Assembly (NCBI GenBank): GCA_028282785.1 | Contig: JANQHE010000057.1 | Location: 62,001 to 126,000 of the forward strand | Direction: 5' to 3' | Length of the DNA stretch: 64,000 nt | Source: Bacteroidales bacterium | GTDB lineage: Bacteria > Bacteroidota > Bacteroidia > Bacteroidales > UBA12077 | Shown: positions 28,534-37,847 of the stretch, piece by piece | How the letters are laid out: the number at the start of each line of letters is the position of its first letter | Position numbering within the stretch: position 1 is the first letter of the stretch | Notes under the pieces: model-generated | Database searches by the model: none | What the model was told of the DNA's origin: nothing | The model's input: the letters and a program-made list of their open reading frames with translations, nothing else | Translations under genes and position numbers: made by a program

Positions 28534-28564
28534 AACCGAAAATGTTTTTAAAGCGTTTTCGGTT
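28534..28564. terminator. Hairpin between the FecR and SusC genes
   Basis: AACCGAAAA (28534-28542) pairs with TTTTCGGTT (28556-28564). A T-run follows on the plus strand and A-rich sequence precedes the stem on the minus strand. For minus-strand transcription it could attenuate readthrough from FecR into SusC, which would let the transporter be driven by its own promoter. Role uncertain. Confidence 0.4.
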
Positions 28565-28599
28565 TTTATTAGCTAATAATTTTTTTTCGTTGTAATATC

Positions 28600-29766
28600 C
28601 TATATTTTTTCCTTAATTAGGATTCTATCATTATTGACTTCAAAGCTTAAATGATTTGTTTCTTGTAAAATATTTAAAATGGCACTTAAAGGTTTGTCCT
28701 TTTTAACCATACCGTTGAACCTCATTTCTTTTAATTGTTCATTGTCGAAAATGAAACTTACACTATACCACCTACCCAGTTTTTTCATTAAATCCCGGAG
28801 TGTAGTATCTTCAAATATGAACACTCCTTCTTTCCATAGTGTAAACTGGTCGGTATCGACTTTTTTAAGAACCAATTTGTTTTGAATGTACCGGGACTGA
28901 TAACCCGGACGCAATACCATTTCCTCATTAGGACTGACTACGTTCACCAGGCCTTCAACCAGGGTTGTCGTAATATCATCATCCCTGTATGCTGAAACAT
29001 TGAATGAAGTTCCCAGTACTTTTATGGCAATACCATCTGTTTTTACAATAAAGGGTTTGGATTCATCTTCTGTTACTTCAAAATACGCCTCACCCTGCAA
29101 ACTTACCTCTCTGTTTTCGCCAATGAACCTGACAGGAAACTCAAATTCCGTATCAGAATTCAGCCAAACTTTTGTCCCGTCTGATAAGATTACTTTATAT
29201 TCACCTCCGATTGGTACGGATACTTTATTGTTTTCCAATATTTGACCTGAAGAAATGTTTCTATAAACGATTGCATTGCTTGAATCTCTGATTTCAACTT
29301 TATCGCTCTTTAATAGTACCTTGTTCTGTAATGCATTGTCTAGTGTTATGGTGTTTCCATCACTTAATGTAAGGATTGCCTTTTTACTACCGGGCCTGAT
29401 TTCTTCCAATTGAGCAAAAGTATCGGTTGAGTGATCCGGTTTATTTAGAAATATAAAATATAAAAGAATGCTTCCAAGTAATAAAGGAATTCCTAAAATT
29501 GCAGCATACCGGAAAACGGATCTGAACATTTTAACTATTGGTTTTTTAGGATTGGTCCGTTCATCAACGATCATCCATGCCTTATTTTTATCGATGTGCC
29601 CAATTAATTCAATGTCGTTAACTAAGGTGAATGTCTTAAGGTATTTATAGTATAACTCTTTATTTGATGAAGAACCTGATACCCATTCATCCAATAATAC
29701 TTTATCTTTTTCAGTTAGTGTATTATTAAGTTTATTAATTATCAGATTTAGTATTTTATCATTCAT
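28600..29766 (-). CDS. FecR-family anti-sigma factor
   Basis: The 388-aa protein has a cytoplasmic helical N-terminus (about 1-85), a transmembrane helix (about 87-107, RYAAILGIPLLLGSILLYF) and a periplasmic FecR domain with the signatures SVPIGGEYKVILSDGTKVWL (183-202), GEAYFEV and VLGTSFNV. The C-terminal part (about 315-385) folds like an STN-type domain. It should hold the ECF sigma factor encoded upstream until the SusC-like transporter signals through its STN domain. Gap to the sigma gene is 135 bp. Confidence 0.93.
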   Translation of the reverse strand: MNDKILNLIINKLNNTLTEKDKVLLDEWVSGSSSNKELYYKYLKTFTLVNDIELIGHIDKNKAWMIVDERTNPKKPIVKMFRSVFRYAAILGIPLLLGSILLYFIFLNKPDHSTDTFAQLEEIRPGSKKAILTLSDGNTITLDNALQNKVLLKSDKVEIRDSSNAIVYRNISSGQILENNKVSVPIGGEYKVILSDGTKVWLNSDTEFEFPVRFIGENREVSLQGEAYFEVTEDESKPFIVKTDGIAIKVLGTSFNVSAYRDDDITTTLVEGLVNVVSPNEEMVLRPGYQSRYIQNKLVLKKVDTDQFTLWKEGVFIFEDTTLRDLMKKLGRWYSVSFIFDNEQLKEMRFNGMVKKDKPLSAILNILQETNHLSFEVNNDRILIKEKI

Positions 29767-29901
29767 ACCAGTTAATTATAAGAATTTGATTATAAAAGAT
29801 AAAATGTTTCATGAACAAATTCAAATTTTCTATTCATATTCAATATAGTCTTTTAAGGTTTAAATAAAAGACACAGTTTTTTAAAAATCGGGTGTAAAAG
29901 T

Positions 29902-30480
29902 TTATTTTGAAAAGAAATTAAATAGTAGCTCCATTGCAAGAACAAAGCTTAATCCGTCTAATTTCTCAGAAAGCATTCTGGTTGCTCTTTTTAGTTGAGA
30001 TTTGATTGTGTTAATTGAAATCTTGTGGTGTTCGGCTGCGGCTTTATAGCTTAATCCATCCATTACGATAGATTTAAAAACTTTTCGGCTTCCGGGAGGA
30101 AGTTCATTGACCGCCGCTTCAATTTTGTTTAATAATTCTTCTTTTAAATCGTTTTTATCGGTAATGTCCGAATAAATATTTTCGTATTCATCAATCCATT
30201 CGGTCGTTTTTATTTTGTTATCACGGACATAATTCAAGCTTCGGTTGCGAACAGTTTTATAAAGGTAAGAGCTTAAATTGGATTTAACCTTTAAATAGTT
30301 CCGGTTCTCCCAAAAAGATATGAATACATCTTGAACAATATCTTCAGCAATATCTATACCTCCCACAATTTTTTGTGAAAAAAGGCAAAGAGGGGTGTAT
30401 AAAAGATCAAAAATTTCTTTTAAGCCTTGTTTATCTCCCTTTTTTAAAAGTTCAAGTGCATATTCCCCTTTATTGAGCAT
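29902..30480 (-). CDS. ECF RNA polymerase sigma factor
   Basis: The 192-aa protein has sigma region 2 (AEDIVQDVFISFWENR; LSSYLYKTVRNRSLNYVRD) and region 4 with helix-turn-helix (LSYKAAAEHHKISINTIKSQ) joined by an acidic linker, as in the FecI-like sigma factors of Bacteroidota. It probably activates the SusC/SusD operon when released by FecR. It is divergent from the M16 peptidase gene. A TAnnTTTG promoter lies just upstream. Confidence 0.93.
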   Translation of the reverse strand: MLNKGEYALELLKKGDKQGLKEIFDLLYTPLCLFSQKIVGGIDIAEDIVQDVFISFWENRNYLKVKSNLSSYLYKTVRNRSLNYVRDNKIKTTEWIDEYENIYSDITDKNDLKEELLNKIEAAVNELPPGSRKVFKSIVMDGLSYKAAAEHHKISINTIKSQLKRATRMLSEKLDGLSFVLAMELLFNFFSK

Positions 30481-30503
30481 TCCCCATAAAATTATGTTTT
30501 ATG

Positions 30504-30533
30504 CAAATCTAAAAAAAAATTAAAAACATCAAA
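30504..30533 (-). promoter_or_regulatory. Housekeeping-type promoter of the ECF sigma gene
   Basis: Read on the minus strand, TTTG (30530-30533) is followed after 18 nt by TAGATTTG (30504-30511), a perfect TAnnTTTG -7 box. It is 24 nt before the start at 30480. The spacing is one base short of the usual 19-21. Confidence 0.5.
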
Positions 30534-30663
30534 ATTAACAAATTTCCAACCTTGTGACTCCCTGATATACAAACTTATGTAAATCAGCTGTGTTTCCTTG
30601 GATAAATACTTTTAATCATATTGGATCGTATGTAAGACACCCTTTTGAACATCACCTGTGTCC

Positions 30664-30681
30664 TTAATTTAGCTAAATTAA
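30664..30681. promoter_or_regulatory. 18-bp perfect palindrome before the M16 peptidase gene
   Basis: TTAATTTAGCTAAATTAA is fully self-complementary and lies 26 bp before the ATG at 30708. The position fits an operator for a dimeric regulator, but it is AT-rich and could be chance. Confidence 0.35.
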
Positions 30682-30707
30682 ATATGAATTAAAAAAAGCA
30701 ACACATA

Positions 30708-33518
30708 ATGAGAAAAAAACAGATTTATTTATTAATTACACTTATAGTGTTCAATTTACAAGCGATAGCTGATAAAGAAATTCCAATGGATCCGGCCATT
30801 CGATATGGAAAACTTGAAAATGGCCTGACTTATTATATACGACATAATGAAGAACCAAAAAACAGGGCAAGCTTTTATTTTGCTCAAAATGTTGGTGCTA
30901 TACTCGAAAATGATGATCAAAATGGATTGGCACACTTTCTTGAGCACATGGCTTTTAATGGTACTGAGCATTTTAAGGGCAAAGGTATCATTGAGTTTTT
31001 AGAAAAACACGGGATTGAATTTGGATCAAATATAAATGCTTATACATCTCATGATGAGACAGTGTATAATATTTTTCGGGTCCCGACAAACAAAGAAGGG
31101 TTGTTAGACTCCTGCCTTTTGGTTCTATACGATTGGTCGAACGGACTTTTATTAACCGAAGAAGAAATTGATGCCGAAAGAGGTGTGATCATTGAAGAAT
31201 GGCGAACCAGACGCAATGCTCAGTTCAGGATGAATGCCAAAAGAGACAAGGCCTTGTTTTATGGTAGTAAATACGTCGAACGAGATGTAATAGGTGATGT
31301 GGATATTATCCGAAATTTTGACTATCAAACCCTGCGTGATTTCTACAATAAATGGTATCGGACCGATTTGCAGGCTGTGATTGTAGTTGGAGATTTTGAT
31401 GCAGCAGAAATGGAAAAAAAGGTCATAGATCTATTTTCAAAAATACCAGCTGTTCCAAATGCAGAAGAACGAAAAACGTATACGATCCCGGATAATGAAG
31501 AAGCCCTGTATGCATTGGCAGATGATAAAGAAGCATCGAACAATGTCACTTCATTAATGTATAAGATTCCGGCTACAAAACCTGAAAATAAAGATGTTGA
31601 ATACTTCAAACAAAAGTACATCCGTGATTTGTTTAACATGATGATAAATGCTCGTGTAAAAGAAGTTTTGGAGCAACCGGAACCACCATTTATGTATGCA
31701 GACGCAAAGATAAACAGCTTTGTCCGGGATTCTGACCTGGCCGTACTTTTTTCTGCTCACAATGAAACCGGTTGGGAAAAGGCCACCAGGGCAATAATAA
31801 CCATCATGGAAAAAGTAAGGGATTTTGGTTTTACACAGGGTGAATTGGATAGAGCAGTTAGCGAACTTGTCAATAATCTTGAAAACGACTATGCACAACG
31901 TGATAAAAAACAGAACTTGATGTATGCCATTGAATACAAAATGCATTATTTCACTAAACACCCTATTCCAAGTATCGAGTATAAACTAGAGTTTGTAAAA
32001 GAATATCTGCCTAAGGTTTCTGTCGAGATGGTTAATGATCTGGCCAAAAATTTCTTAAGTGATGAAAACCTGGTAATCATTGCATCAGGCCCGGAAAAAG
32101 AAGGCTTGATTTATCCTTCTAAAGAAGATGTTCTAAAGGTAATAGCTGAGGTCAAGAATGCGGAATTAGAGCCTTATGTAGATTCATTTGTTGATAAGCC
32201 TCTCTTAAAACAAGAACCAGTTGCAGGTAAAATTGTAAACAGAAAGCAAATTAAAACCGATCAGTTTGAAGCTACGGAGTTAACATTGAGTAATGGTATA
32301 AAAGTATTGTACAGATATTCCGATCTTCAAAAAGAAAGTATTATTTGTAACGCACATTCTTGGGGTGGACAATCAAAGGTTCCAATGGATCAGATTGCCA
32401 ATGCGTACGTTTTGCAAAATTTTATAGATTCTTATGGCTTAGGAGACTTCTCCAGCTCTGAATTGAAGAAAAAACTTATGGGTAAGGTTGTTTACAGAGG
32501 GTTTATTATGGACGAATTTACTGAATCCGTATATGGTGGTGGAAATGTTAAAGACCTTGAAACTTTATTTCAACTGATACATCTCCAATTTACTAATCCC
32601 AGGTTCGATAAAGAAGCTTATCAAAGTACACATCAGAAAATAAGAGAAAATCTGGAGAATATGAAAAACAATGTCGGAAGAGCTTTTAACGATTCAACAA
32701 TCCGTACAATGGCCAATTATCATCCCAGAAAAGTAATATGGGGAGATAAATTATTCAAACAAATAAGCTATGAGGGAATAAAGAATGTTTACCTTGATCG
32801 TTTTTCAAATGCCGGCGATTTTGTATTCGCCATTAGCGGTGACTTTGACGTTGAACAATTGGAACAAATGATCGAGAAATATATTGCTTCGTTACCTGTC
32901 AAAAATGTTAAAAAGGAAAATTTTATTGATCATGGAGTACGTTCGCCGGAAAGCGATTTAAACAACTACTTTGAAAGAGAACTGGAAACGACAAAGTCTA
33001 CGATATATGTTAATCTTCATAATAAAAAATACACTTTTAATCCCCAAAACAATTTATATGCCCGGATTATTTCAAAGCTTTTAAGCAAAAGATATTTAGA
33101 AGAAATAAGAGAAAAGGAAGGTGGAACTTATGGTGTGAATGTTTTTGCAAAAACAATAAAGTACCCTGAAGATGAAGTACAGCTGGTTTTAACCTTTGAT
33201 TGTGATCCGGCAAATGCTGAGAAACTGAAGGGAATTGCACTAAACGAGATTCAAAAAATATTAGACGGTAACATAATTGAGGAAGATCTTGAAAAAGTAA
33301 AAAAGTCATTCATAAAATCCCGCAAGGAAAGTGTTGGTAGACTTAACTACTGGCATAGCATGCTTTACTTTTATGTTTATGATGGGAGAACTTATTTGGC
33401 CGATGATGACTATTATGATTTTGTTGGCTCCATAACGCCTGAATCGGTAGTAAAAATGGCTAATAAATTTTTCAAAAAGGCTGTAAAAGTTGAAGTGATT
33501 ATGACGGATAAAAAATAA
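30708..33518 (+). CDS. M16-family zinc metallopeptidase (insulinase/PqqL-like)
   Basis: The 936-aa protein has a signal peptide (about 1-21) and the inverted zinc motif H76-F-L-E79-H80 in NGLAHFLEHMAFNGT. The third ligand is E157 in DAERG, 77 residues after H80, as in pitrilysin. Four M16 modules are expected from the length; the second half carries no HxxEH (it is the inactive half). Such periplasmic enzymes degrade imported peptides. It is divergent from the ECF sigma gene and 10 bp upstream of the thioredoxin-like gene, so it is probably part of the same uptake locus as the SusC/SusD genes. Confidence 0.92.
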   Translation: MRKKQIYLLITLIVFNLQAIADKEIPMDPAIRYGKLENGLTYYIRHNEEPKNRASFYFAQNVGAILENDDQNGLAHFLEHMAFNGTEHFKGKGIIEFLEKHGIEFGSNINAYTSHDETVYNIFRVPTNKEGLLDSCLLVLYDWSNGLLLTEEEIDAERGVIIEEWRTRRNAQFRMNAKRDKALFYGSKYVERDVIGDVDIIRNFDYQTLRDFYNKWYRTDLQAVIVVGDFDAAEMEKKVIDLFSKIPAVPNAEERKTYTIPDNEEALYALADDKEASNNVTSLMYKIPATKPENKDVEYFKQKYIRDLFNMMINARVKEVLEQPEPPFMYADAKINSFVRDSDLAVLFSAHNETGWEKATRAIITIMEKVRDFGFTQGELDRAVSELVNNLENDYAQRDKKQNLMYAIEYKMHYFTKHPIPSIEYKLEFVKEYLPKVSVEMVNDLAKNFLSDENLVIIASGPEKEGLIYPSKEDVLKVIAEVKNAELEPYVDSFVDKPLLKQEPVAGKIVNRKQIKTDQFEATELTLSNGIKVLYRYSDLQKESIICNAHSWGGQSKVPMDQIANAYVLQNFIDSYGLGDFSSSELKKKLMGKVVYRGFIMDEFTESVYGGGNVKDLETLFQLIHLQFTNPRFDKEAYQSTHQKIRENLENMKNNVGRAFNDSTIRTMANYHPRKVIWGDKLFKQISYEGIKNVYLDRFSNAGDFVFAISGDFDVEQLEQMIEKYIASLPVKNVKKENFIDHGVRSPESDLNNYFERELETTKSTIYVNLHNKKYTFNPQNNLYARIISKLLSKRYLEEIREKEGGTYGVNVFAKTIKYPEDEVQLVLTFDCDPANAEKLKGIALNEIQKILDGNIIEEDLEKVKKSFIKSRKESVGRLNYWHSMLYFYVYDGRTYLADDDYYDFVGSITPESVVKMANKFFKKAVKVEVIMTDKK

Positions 33519-33528
33519 AAATTGAATA

Positions 33529-34713
33529 ATGATGAAAAAAATAGTATTGACCGTATTGTTGATTGGTGTTGTTTTCTTTGTAAATGCCCAGGGAATAGTT
33601 TTTGAGAAAGGTACTTTTGAAGAATGCCTTAAAAAAGCTAAAGCTGAAAATAAACTGGTGTTTATTGATTTTTATACAGAATGGTGTGGGCCATGTAAAA
33701 GGGTTTCAAAAGAAGTTTTCCCTAAAAAAGACATCGGAGAATTTTACAACAAACATTTTGTCAATCTAAAAATAGATGCTGAAAAGGGAGAGGGACCTGA
33801 CATAGCTAAAAAGTATAAAGTTGACAACTATCCAACATTTTTATTTGTAAACCATAAAGGTGAAATCATTCACAAAAAAACCGGAGTAAGCAAAAATGAC
33901 AGTCATCATGATATCGCTGAACTGGGAAAAATTGCAATTGACCCAAATAGAAATCAATATGGAATGAATAAAAGATATGAGTCAGGAGACCGGTCATCAG
34001 AATTCTTAAAAACTTATTTGAGTAATTTGAAACAGCAAAAAGATCCCAAGTGGAAAGAAGTGCTTGATTTATATTTCAAAGGTTCTCCCAAGGAACAATT
34101 CTTAAATCAAACAGAGCTTATCTTTTTAATGAGACATGCTACCTTTAATTCAGCAGCGATGGATTTTGTTTTTGATTATAAATCCGAATATGAAAAAGTT
34201 CTTGGTGAAATGTATGCTAAGATCGTATATAATTTTATTGCAGGAGAACTGGGTCTTTTATACGTTCAGGAGAATAAGAATGAATATGAAAATGCATTTA
34301 AATACCTGGAAAATAAAATGGGGGGTGATTTTGAAAAATTTTCAGATTACTTGGACTATACTTTCAAGATCACAAAAGATAAAAAAACAAATGAAGGATT
34401 TGCACTGGCTATTCAATATGCATACAAGTACGGGCCAAAGGAGGTTTCAATTTACAAAAGCATAACTTCATGGATTTCTTATACGGAAAATATCAATAAT
34501 GATGTTCTTAATGGAGCAGTAGAATTGATTGATGAAGCTATTAAGTTTAATCCTGAAAACAAGATTTCCTATCTGGATATTAAAGCGGCATTGCTGCATC
34601 GTTTGAATAAAAAAGAAGAATCTCAGGAGATCCTGAAGATCGTGTTAAAAAACACTCCTGAAGATCGAAGGAATAGCTTAACATCTACCTATGTTATGGG
34701 ACAATTTAAATAG
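33529..34713 (+). CDS. Secreted thioredoxin-fold protein
   Basis: The 394-aa protein has a signal peptide (about 1-21) and a thioredoxin domain (about 25-145) with active site WCGPC (C53, C56) followed by KVDNYPTFLFVN with the cis-Pro. The C-terminal 240 residues are helical, with a TPR-like ending (KISYLDIKAALLHRLNKKEE). It probably reduces disulfides in the periplasm, perhaps those of peptides entering through the neighbouring transporter so that the M16 peptidase can cut them. It is cotranscribed with that gene and is followed by a hairpin terminator. Confidence 0.85.
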   Translation: MMKKIVLTVLLIGVVFFVNAQGIVFEKGTFEECLKKAKAENKLVFIDFYTEWCGPCKRVSKEVFPKKDIGEFYNKHFVNLKIDAEKGEGPDIAKKYKVDNYPTFLFVNHKGEIIHKKTGVSKNDSHHDIAELGKIAIDPNRNQYGMNKRYESGDRSSEFLKTYLSNLKQQKDPKWKEVLDLYFKGSPKEQFLNQTELIFLMRHATFNSAAMDFVFDYKSEYEKVLGEMYAKIVYNFIAGELGLLYVQENKNEYENAFKYLENKMGGDFEKFSDYLDYTFKITKDKKTNEGFALAIQYAYKYGPKEVSIYKSITSWISYTENINNDVLNGAVELIDEAIKFNPENKISYLDIKAALLHRLNKKEESQEILKIVLKNTPEDRRNSLTSTYVMGQFK

Positions 34714-34723
34714 AAATAAGAGT

Positions 34724-34805
34724 GTCATCCGTTTTCCTGAAACTATCCATAGTTTTGTGTAAACGAATTACCCGGGGTCAGCTCAATCAGAGCCTGGCCC
34801 TTTTT
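34724..34805 (+). mobile_element. Possible solo end of an IS256-family element
   Basis: CATAGTTTTGTGTAAA at 34748-34763 matches the IS-end-like sequence at 22237-22252 at 15 of 16 positions and in the same orientation, and it too is followed by a GC-rich hairpin. No transposase sequence remains. The sequence before it (AGTGTCATCC) resembles a further part of such terminal repeats. Tentative, since only the end would be left. Confidence 0.3.
34775..34805 (+). terminator. Rho-independent terminator after the thioredoxin-like gene
   Basis: GGGTCAGCTC pairs with GAGCCTGGCCC (one wobble, one bulge) around a short AATCA loop, followed by TTTTT. It lies 62 bp after the stop at 34713. Confidence 0.75.
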
Positions 34806-34968
34806 CAAAAATAGTAATAAATTGATTCATAATAAGTCATCAATTCAAGGTTGGTTGTGCCCATTTTTTAGTTATTTGATGTAAAGCTAAGTATGTTAAT
34901 TTAATAACCGTATCATCTGTAGGAAATAAAAGCTTGTTTTTAGTATACTATCAATAAAAATAAGCGTG

Positions 34969-35751
34969 TCACCTATCTTTATATTCCAATTTGTGTTGAA
35001 GTCCGGAATATTCTACTAAATCACATTTAATAGATCCTATAATTAAATCTATACGAATTTGAACGGGAATATAATTTTTATCTTTTGAAATCCAAATGGT
35101 AACATCGTCTTCCGAATCAAAGATCCTTCCCGGTTCAACAACAGGAGTAAACTTCATGGTATCAAACTTTCCCAGTTTTGTCTTTATTTTTTCATCGCCG
35201 ACATATCTCATTTTTAACGGAAAAATCTCATCTGCAAAATAAGTATCCATAATCAGTTCATCGCCAACTTCTTTTATTCTGCTTACCATTGATTCACGGA
35301 AATAATAGAATGCTCCTAGCATATCCAGAATATTATCCGGTACTTCATGTTCACCGGATTTTTGACTTACAACTTTATTCTCATCATAATAATATCGAAC
35401 TTCGTTGTAATATCTGTATTTTCCTTCACTAATATTCCGGATTGCCATATAAGTCTGATTATTTTCCGATCTGAAATAGCTTTCATAAATATCGCGTACC
35501 TTAAATAATTTATCTGCCAAACCAATTGTATTTGCTTCTGCAACTGCATGATACAAATTAAGGTCTTCAAATTCTGTTTCATTTATTGTAAATGTTGCCT
35601 CGCCTGCATTTAACCAACCAAAATATGCTATATATACCAATTTTTCCCCTGAAATATATGGCTTAACATTGCCTGGTGCATTAGCTTTAAACTCATTACT
35701 AATAAGCAATGTTAGAACAATAATGATAATTTTCAGGTATCCTGTTTTCAT
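34969..35751 (-). CDS. DUF3108 protein
   Basis: The start is ATG 35751 (MKTGYLKI), which gives 260 residues with a signal peptide; a longer reading from TTG 35790 would abut the upstream tsaB stop and put a polar tail before the signal. The mature part is the beta-rich DUF3108 domain, with GEKLVYIAYFGWLNAGEATF at its start and the late TIWISKDKNYIPVQIRI motif. These proteins are exported and thought to be lipocalin- or barrel-like; function is unknown. It is the last gene of a minus-strand set with tsaB and the RND adaptor. Confidence 0.85.
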   Translation of the reverse strand: MKTGYLKIIIIVLTLLISNEFKANAPGNVKPYISGEKLVYIAYFGWLNAGEATFTINETEFEDLNLYHAVAEANTIGLADKLFKVRDIYESYFRSENNQTYMAIRNISEGKYRYYNEVRYYYDENKVVSQKSGEHEVPDNILDMLGAFYYFRESMVSRIKEVGDELIMDTYFADEIFPLKMRYVGDEKIKTKLGKFDTMKFTPVVEPGRIFDSEDDVTIWISKDKNYIPVQIRIDLIIGSIKCDLVEYSGLQHKLEYKDR

Positions 35752-35790
35752 ATGTTTCAGTTTTTGGGTATCAAAACAAATTCCATGCAA

Positions 35791-36507
35791 TTATTTAAAA
35801 ATATTTTTCTTGGGTACCGTAGCAATAAAGTCTTTTAAATAAAATGGTTCAAAATATGCCACATCTTCAAACTTTTTTATTTTAAACATCTGCTCAGATA
35901 ATTCAATCATATCCTTTGCAGATGGGTTTATTTTTTTTATAAACTCTGCATTATGATGTTTTATTACACCGTGAATCTTTTCAGAACCATCACCAAAAAA
36001 AATCACTTTTTGTTTTTTTAATATCTCAAGGTACGATCCTTCATCTATTATTTCTGCTTTTACATCACGAACCATCTCTCCTTTTGAATTAAAAAATGCT
36101 GAATACACCTCCATCCTTTTCGCATCAATCATTGGAACTAAAACAGAATCCTCAAAATGTTCAATAATAATCTCTTTTGATTCAACCTTCCTAATAATTC
36201 CAATAGCCATAGCTTGTAATGTATTTATAGCTATTAAAGGAATATTCTTGGCGTAACACAATCCCTTTGCAGTAGATACTCCAATACGTAAACCTGTATA
36301 AGAACCCGGCCCTTTACTAATTGCAACAGCATCCAAATCACTATAGCTAAAACCATTCTCTTTCATTAGTTCATCTACAAAAATGGTAAGTTTTTTAGCA
36401 TGTGATTTTTCCTCAATACTTTCTTTTATTCCGATGAGCTCACCATTTCTTGAGATACAAACCGAGCACACCATTGTTGATGTTTCAATATTTAATATCA
36501 AACCCAT
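35791..36507 (-). CDS. tsaB: tRNA threonylcarbamoyladenosine biosynthesis protein TsaB
   Basis: The 238-aa protein has the ASKHA-fold N-terminus LILNIETSTMVCSVC, the signature SKGPGSYTGLRIGVSTAKGL (109-128 region) and the usual TsaB length. TsaB pairs with TsaD and TsaE to make t6A37 in tRNAs that read ANN codons. It follows the RND adaptor gene by 26 bp. Confidence 0.93.
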   Translation of the reverse strand: MGLILNIETSTMVCSVCISRNGELIGIKESIEEKSHAKKLTIFVDELMKENGFSYSDLDAVAISKGPGSYTGLRIGVSTAKGLCYAKNIPLIAINTLQAMAIGIIRKVESKEIIIEHFEDSVLVPMIDAKRMEVYSAFFNSKGEMVRDVKAEIIDEGSYLEILKKQKVIFFGDGSEKIHGVIKHHNAEFIKKINPSAKDMIELSEQMFKIKKFEDVAYFEPFYLKDFIATVPKKNIFK

Positions 36508-36533
36508 ATATCATTCCATTTAAATGGCCGAAA

Positions 36534-37847
36534 TTAATCTTTTTCTTTGAACAATTCTTTTTTATCCACAACCTTAACAATCGAGCCATCTTTTAACCTT
36601 CTGGAAATAGCACTATATGGAGATGAAATTATAGCATTTTCTTTATCCAGCCCCCGGGTAATTTCAATATATTTATTATCCTGAATTCCTGTTTTTACTA
36701 AGGTTAATTTTGCAGAATCATTTGAAACTACGAATACAACTTCCTTTAGTTCCTCTTCCATTTCAGCAAAATCCTCGCTTAATTTTTCGGTAGAATCAGC
36801 TCTGGTTGTAACACACTGAATTGGAATTGTAAGAATATTTCTTTTAGTATTAGTTTGAACATCTACTGATGCTGACATACCTGGTCGAAATGGATTCGGA
36901 TTATTTCTTGAAATTAAATGGTGATATGATTTTTTTAATAACAATACTTTTACATCAAAACTTGTAACTTGATCAGTACTCATACCGGAAATATTTGCCG
37001 AATTAGCTATTTCTGTTACAACTCCTTTAAAAGTTTCTCCCAAATATGCATCAATTTCAATTAGTGCAGTGTCACTTAACTTTACTTTCACTATATCATT
37101 TTCATTTACATCTACCTTTACTTCCATACGATTAAGATCGGCAATCCGTAACATTTCTGTACCTGCCATTTGCATAGTTCCTACAACGCGCTCTCCTATT
37201 TCTACATTTAACATGGATATGGTCCCACTCATAGGCGCATATATCGTAGTTTTTCGAAGGTTTTCTTCCGCTTCGGAAAGTGACGCTTCTGCACTTTGAA
37301 CTGAATATTTAGCACTTTCAATAGATTTTTTTGCAGCTTCTAATTCGGCTTTTGCCATTTCGAAAGTTGAAAGCGCATTTTCGTATTCCGCATCAGAAAT
37401 CGTTTCTTGTTCCCATAACACTTTATTTCTATCAAAAGCATTTTTAGCCTGAGTATATTTTGCTTTTATCTGTTCCAAGTAAGCTTCATTATTTGCTTGA
37501 TTGGCTTTTGCAGAATTTACCGCTGCTCTTGCTCTGTCGACAGAAGAAAGATAAATATCCGGCTTTATCTTTAATAAAAGTTCACCTTTATTAATAAAAT
37601 CTCCTTCATTTACATGAAGTTCAACTATTTCTCCGGAAACATCAGGTGAGATTTTTACCTCCGTTTCCGGCTGAATCTTTCCGCTTGCTGTAACAACTTC
37701 AGTAACAGTTCTAAATTCAGGATTTTCTACACTAACCTTTATACCAGGCGTTCCTCCAAACCAACCTGCTTTTTTACCTATTACTGCAACTACTATAAGA
37801 GCAACCGCAGCTATTAATAATATTTTAAGTAATTTATTACCTTTCAT
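36534..37847 (-). CDS. Efflux RND/ABC periplasmic adaptor subunit (HlyD family)
   Basis: The 437-aa protein has an N-terminal membrane anchor (about 7-26), a first biotinyl-lipoyl half (VTASGKIQPETEVKISPDVS), a long coiled coil with NKVLWEQETISDAEYENAL (about 105-200), the second lipoyl half (TIYAPMSGTISMLNVEIGERV) and beta-barrel/proximal domains. Such adaptors connect an inner-membrane pump to a TolC-like channel. No pump or channel gene is adjacent in the window; the next gene upstream is divergent. A 165-bp gap separates the two. Confidence 0.92.
   Translation of the reverse strand: MKGNKLLKILLIAAVALIVVAVIGKKAGWFGGTPGIKVSVENPEFRTVTEVVTASGKIQPETEVKISPDVSGEIVELHVNEGDFINKGELLLKIKPDIYLSSVDRARAAVNSAKANQANNEAYLEQIKAKYTQAKNAFDRNKVLWEQETISDAEYENALSTFEMAKAELEAAKKSIESAKYSVQSAEASLSEAEENLRKTTIYAPMSGTISMLNVEIGERVVGTMQMAGTEMLRIADLNRMEVKVDVNENDIVKVKLSDTALIEIDAYLGETFKGVVTEIANSANISGMSTDQVTSFDVKVLLLKKSYHHLISRNNPNPFRPGMSASVDVQTNTKRNILTIPIQCVTTRADSTEKLSEDFAEMEEELKEVVFVVSNDSAKLTLVKTGIQDNKYIEITRGLDKENAIISSPYSAISRRLKDGSIVKVVDKKELFKEKD

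Noticed and set aside
22465-30480. Calling the SusC/SusD locus a polysaccharide utilisation locus
   Set aside because: No glycoside hydrolase, lyase or sulfatase is present; the enzymes nearby are a peptidase and a thioredoxin-like protein.
31554-31961. Minus-strand open frame of 135 codons inside the M16 peptidase gene
   Set aside because: It lies wholly in a well-supported gene in the opposite strand, with odd composition and no promoter.
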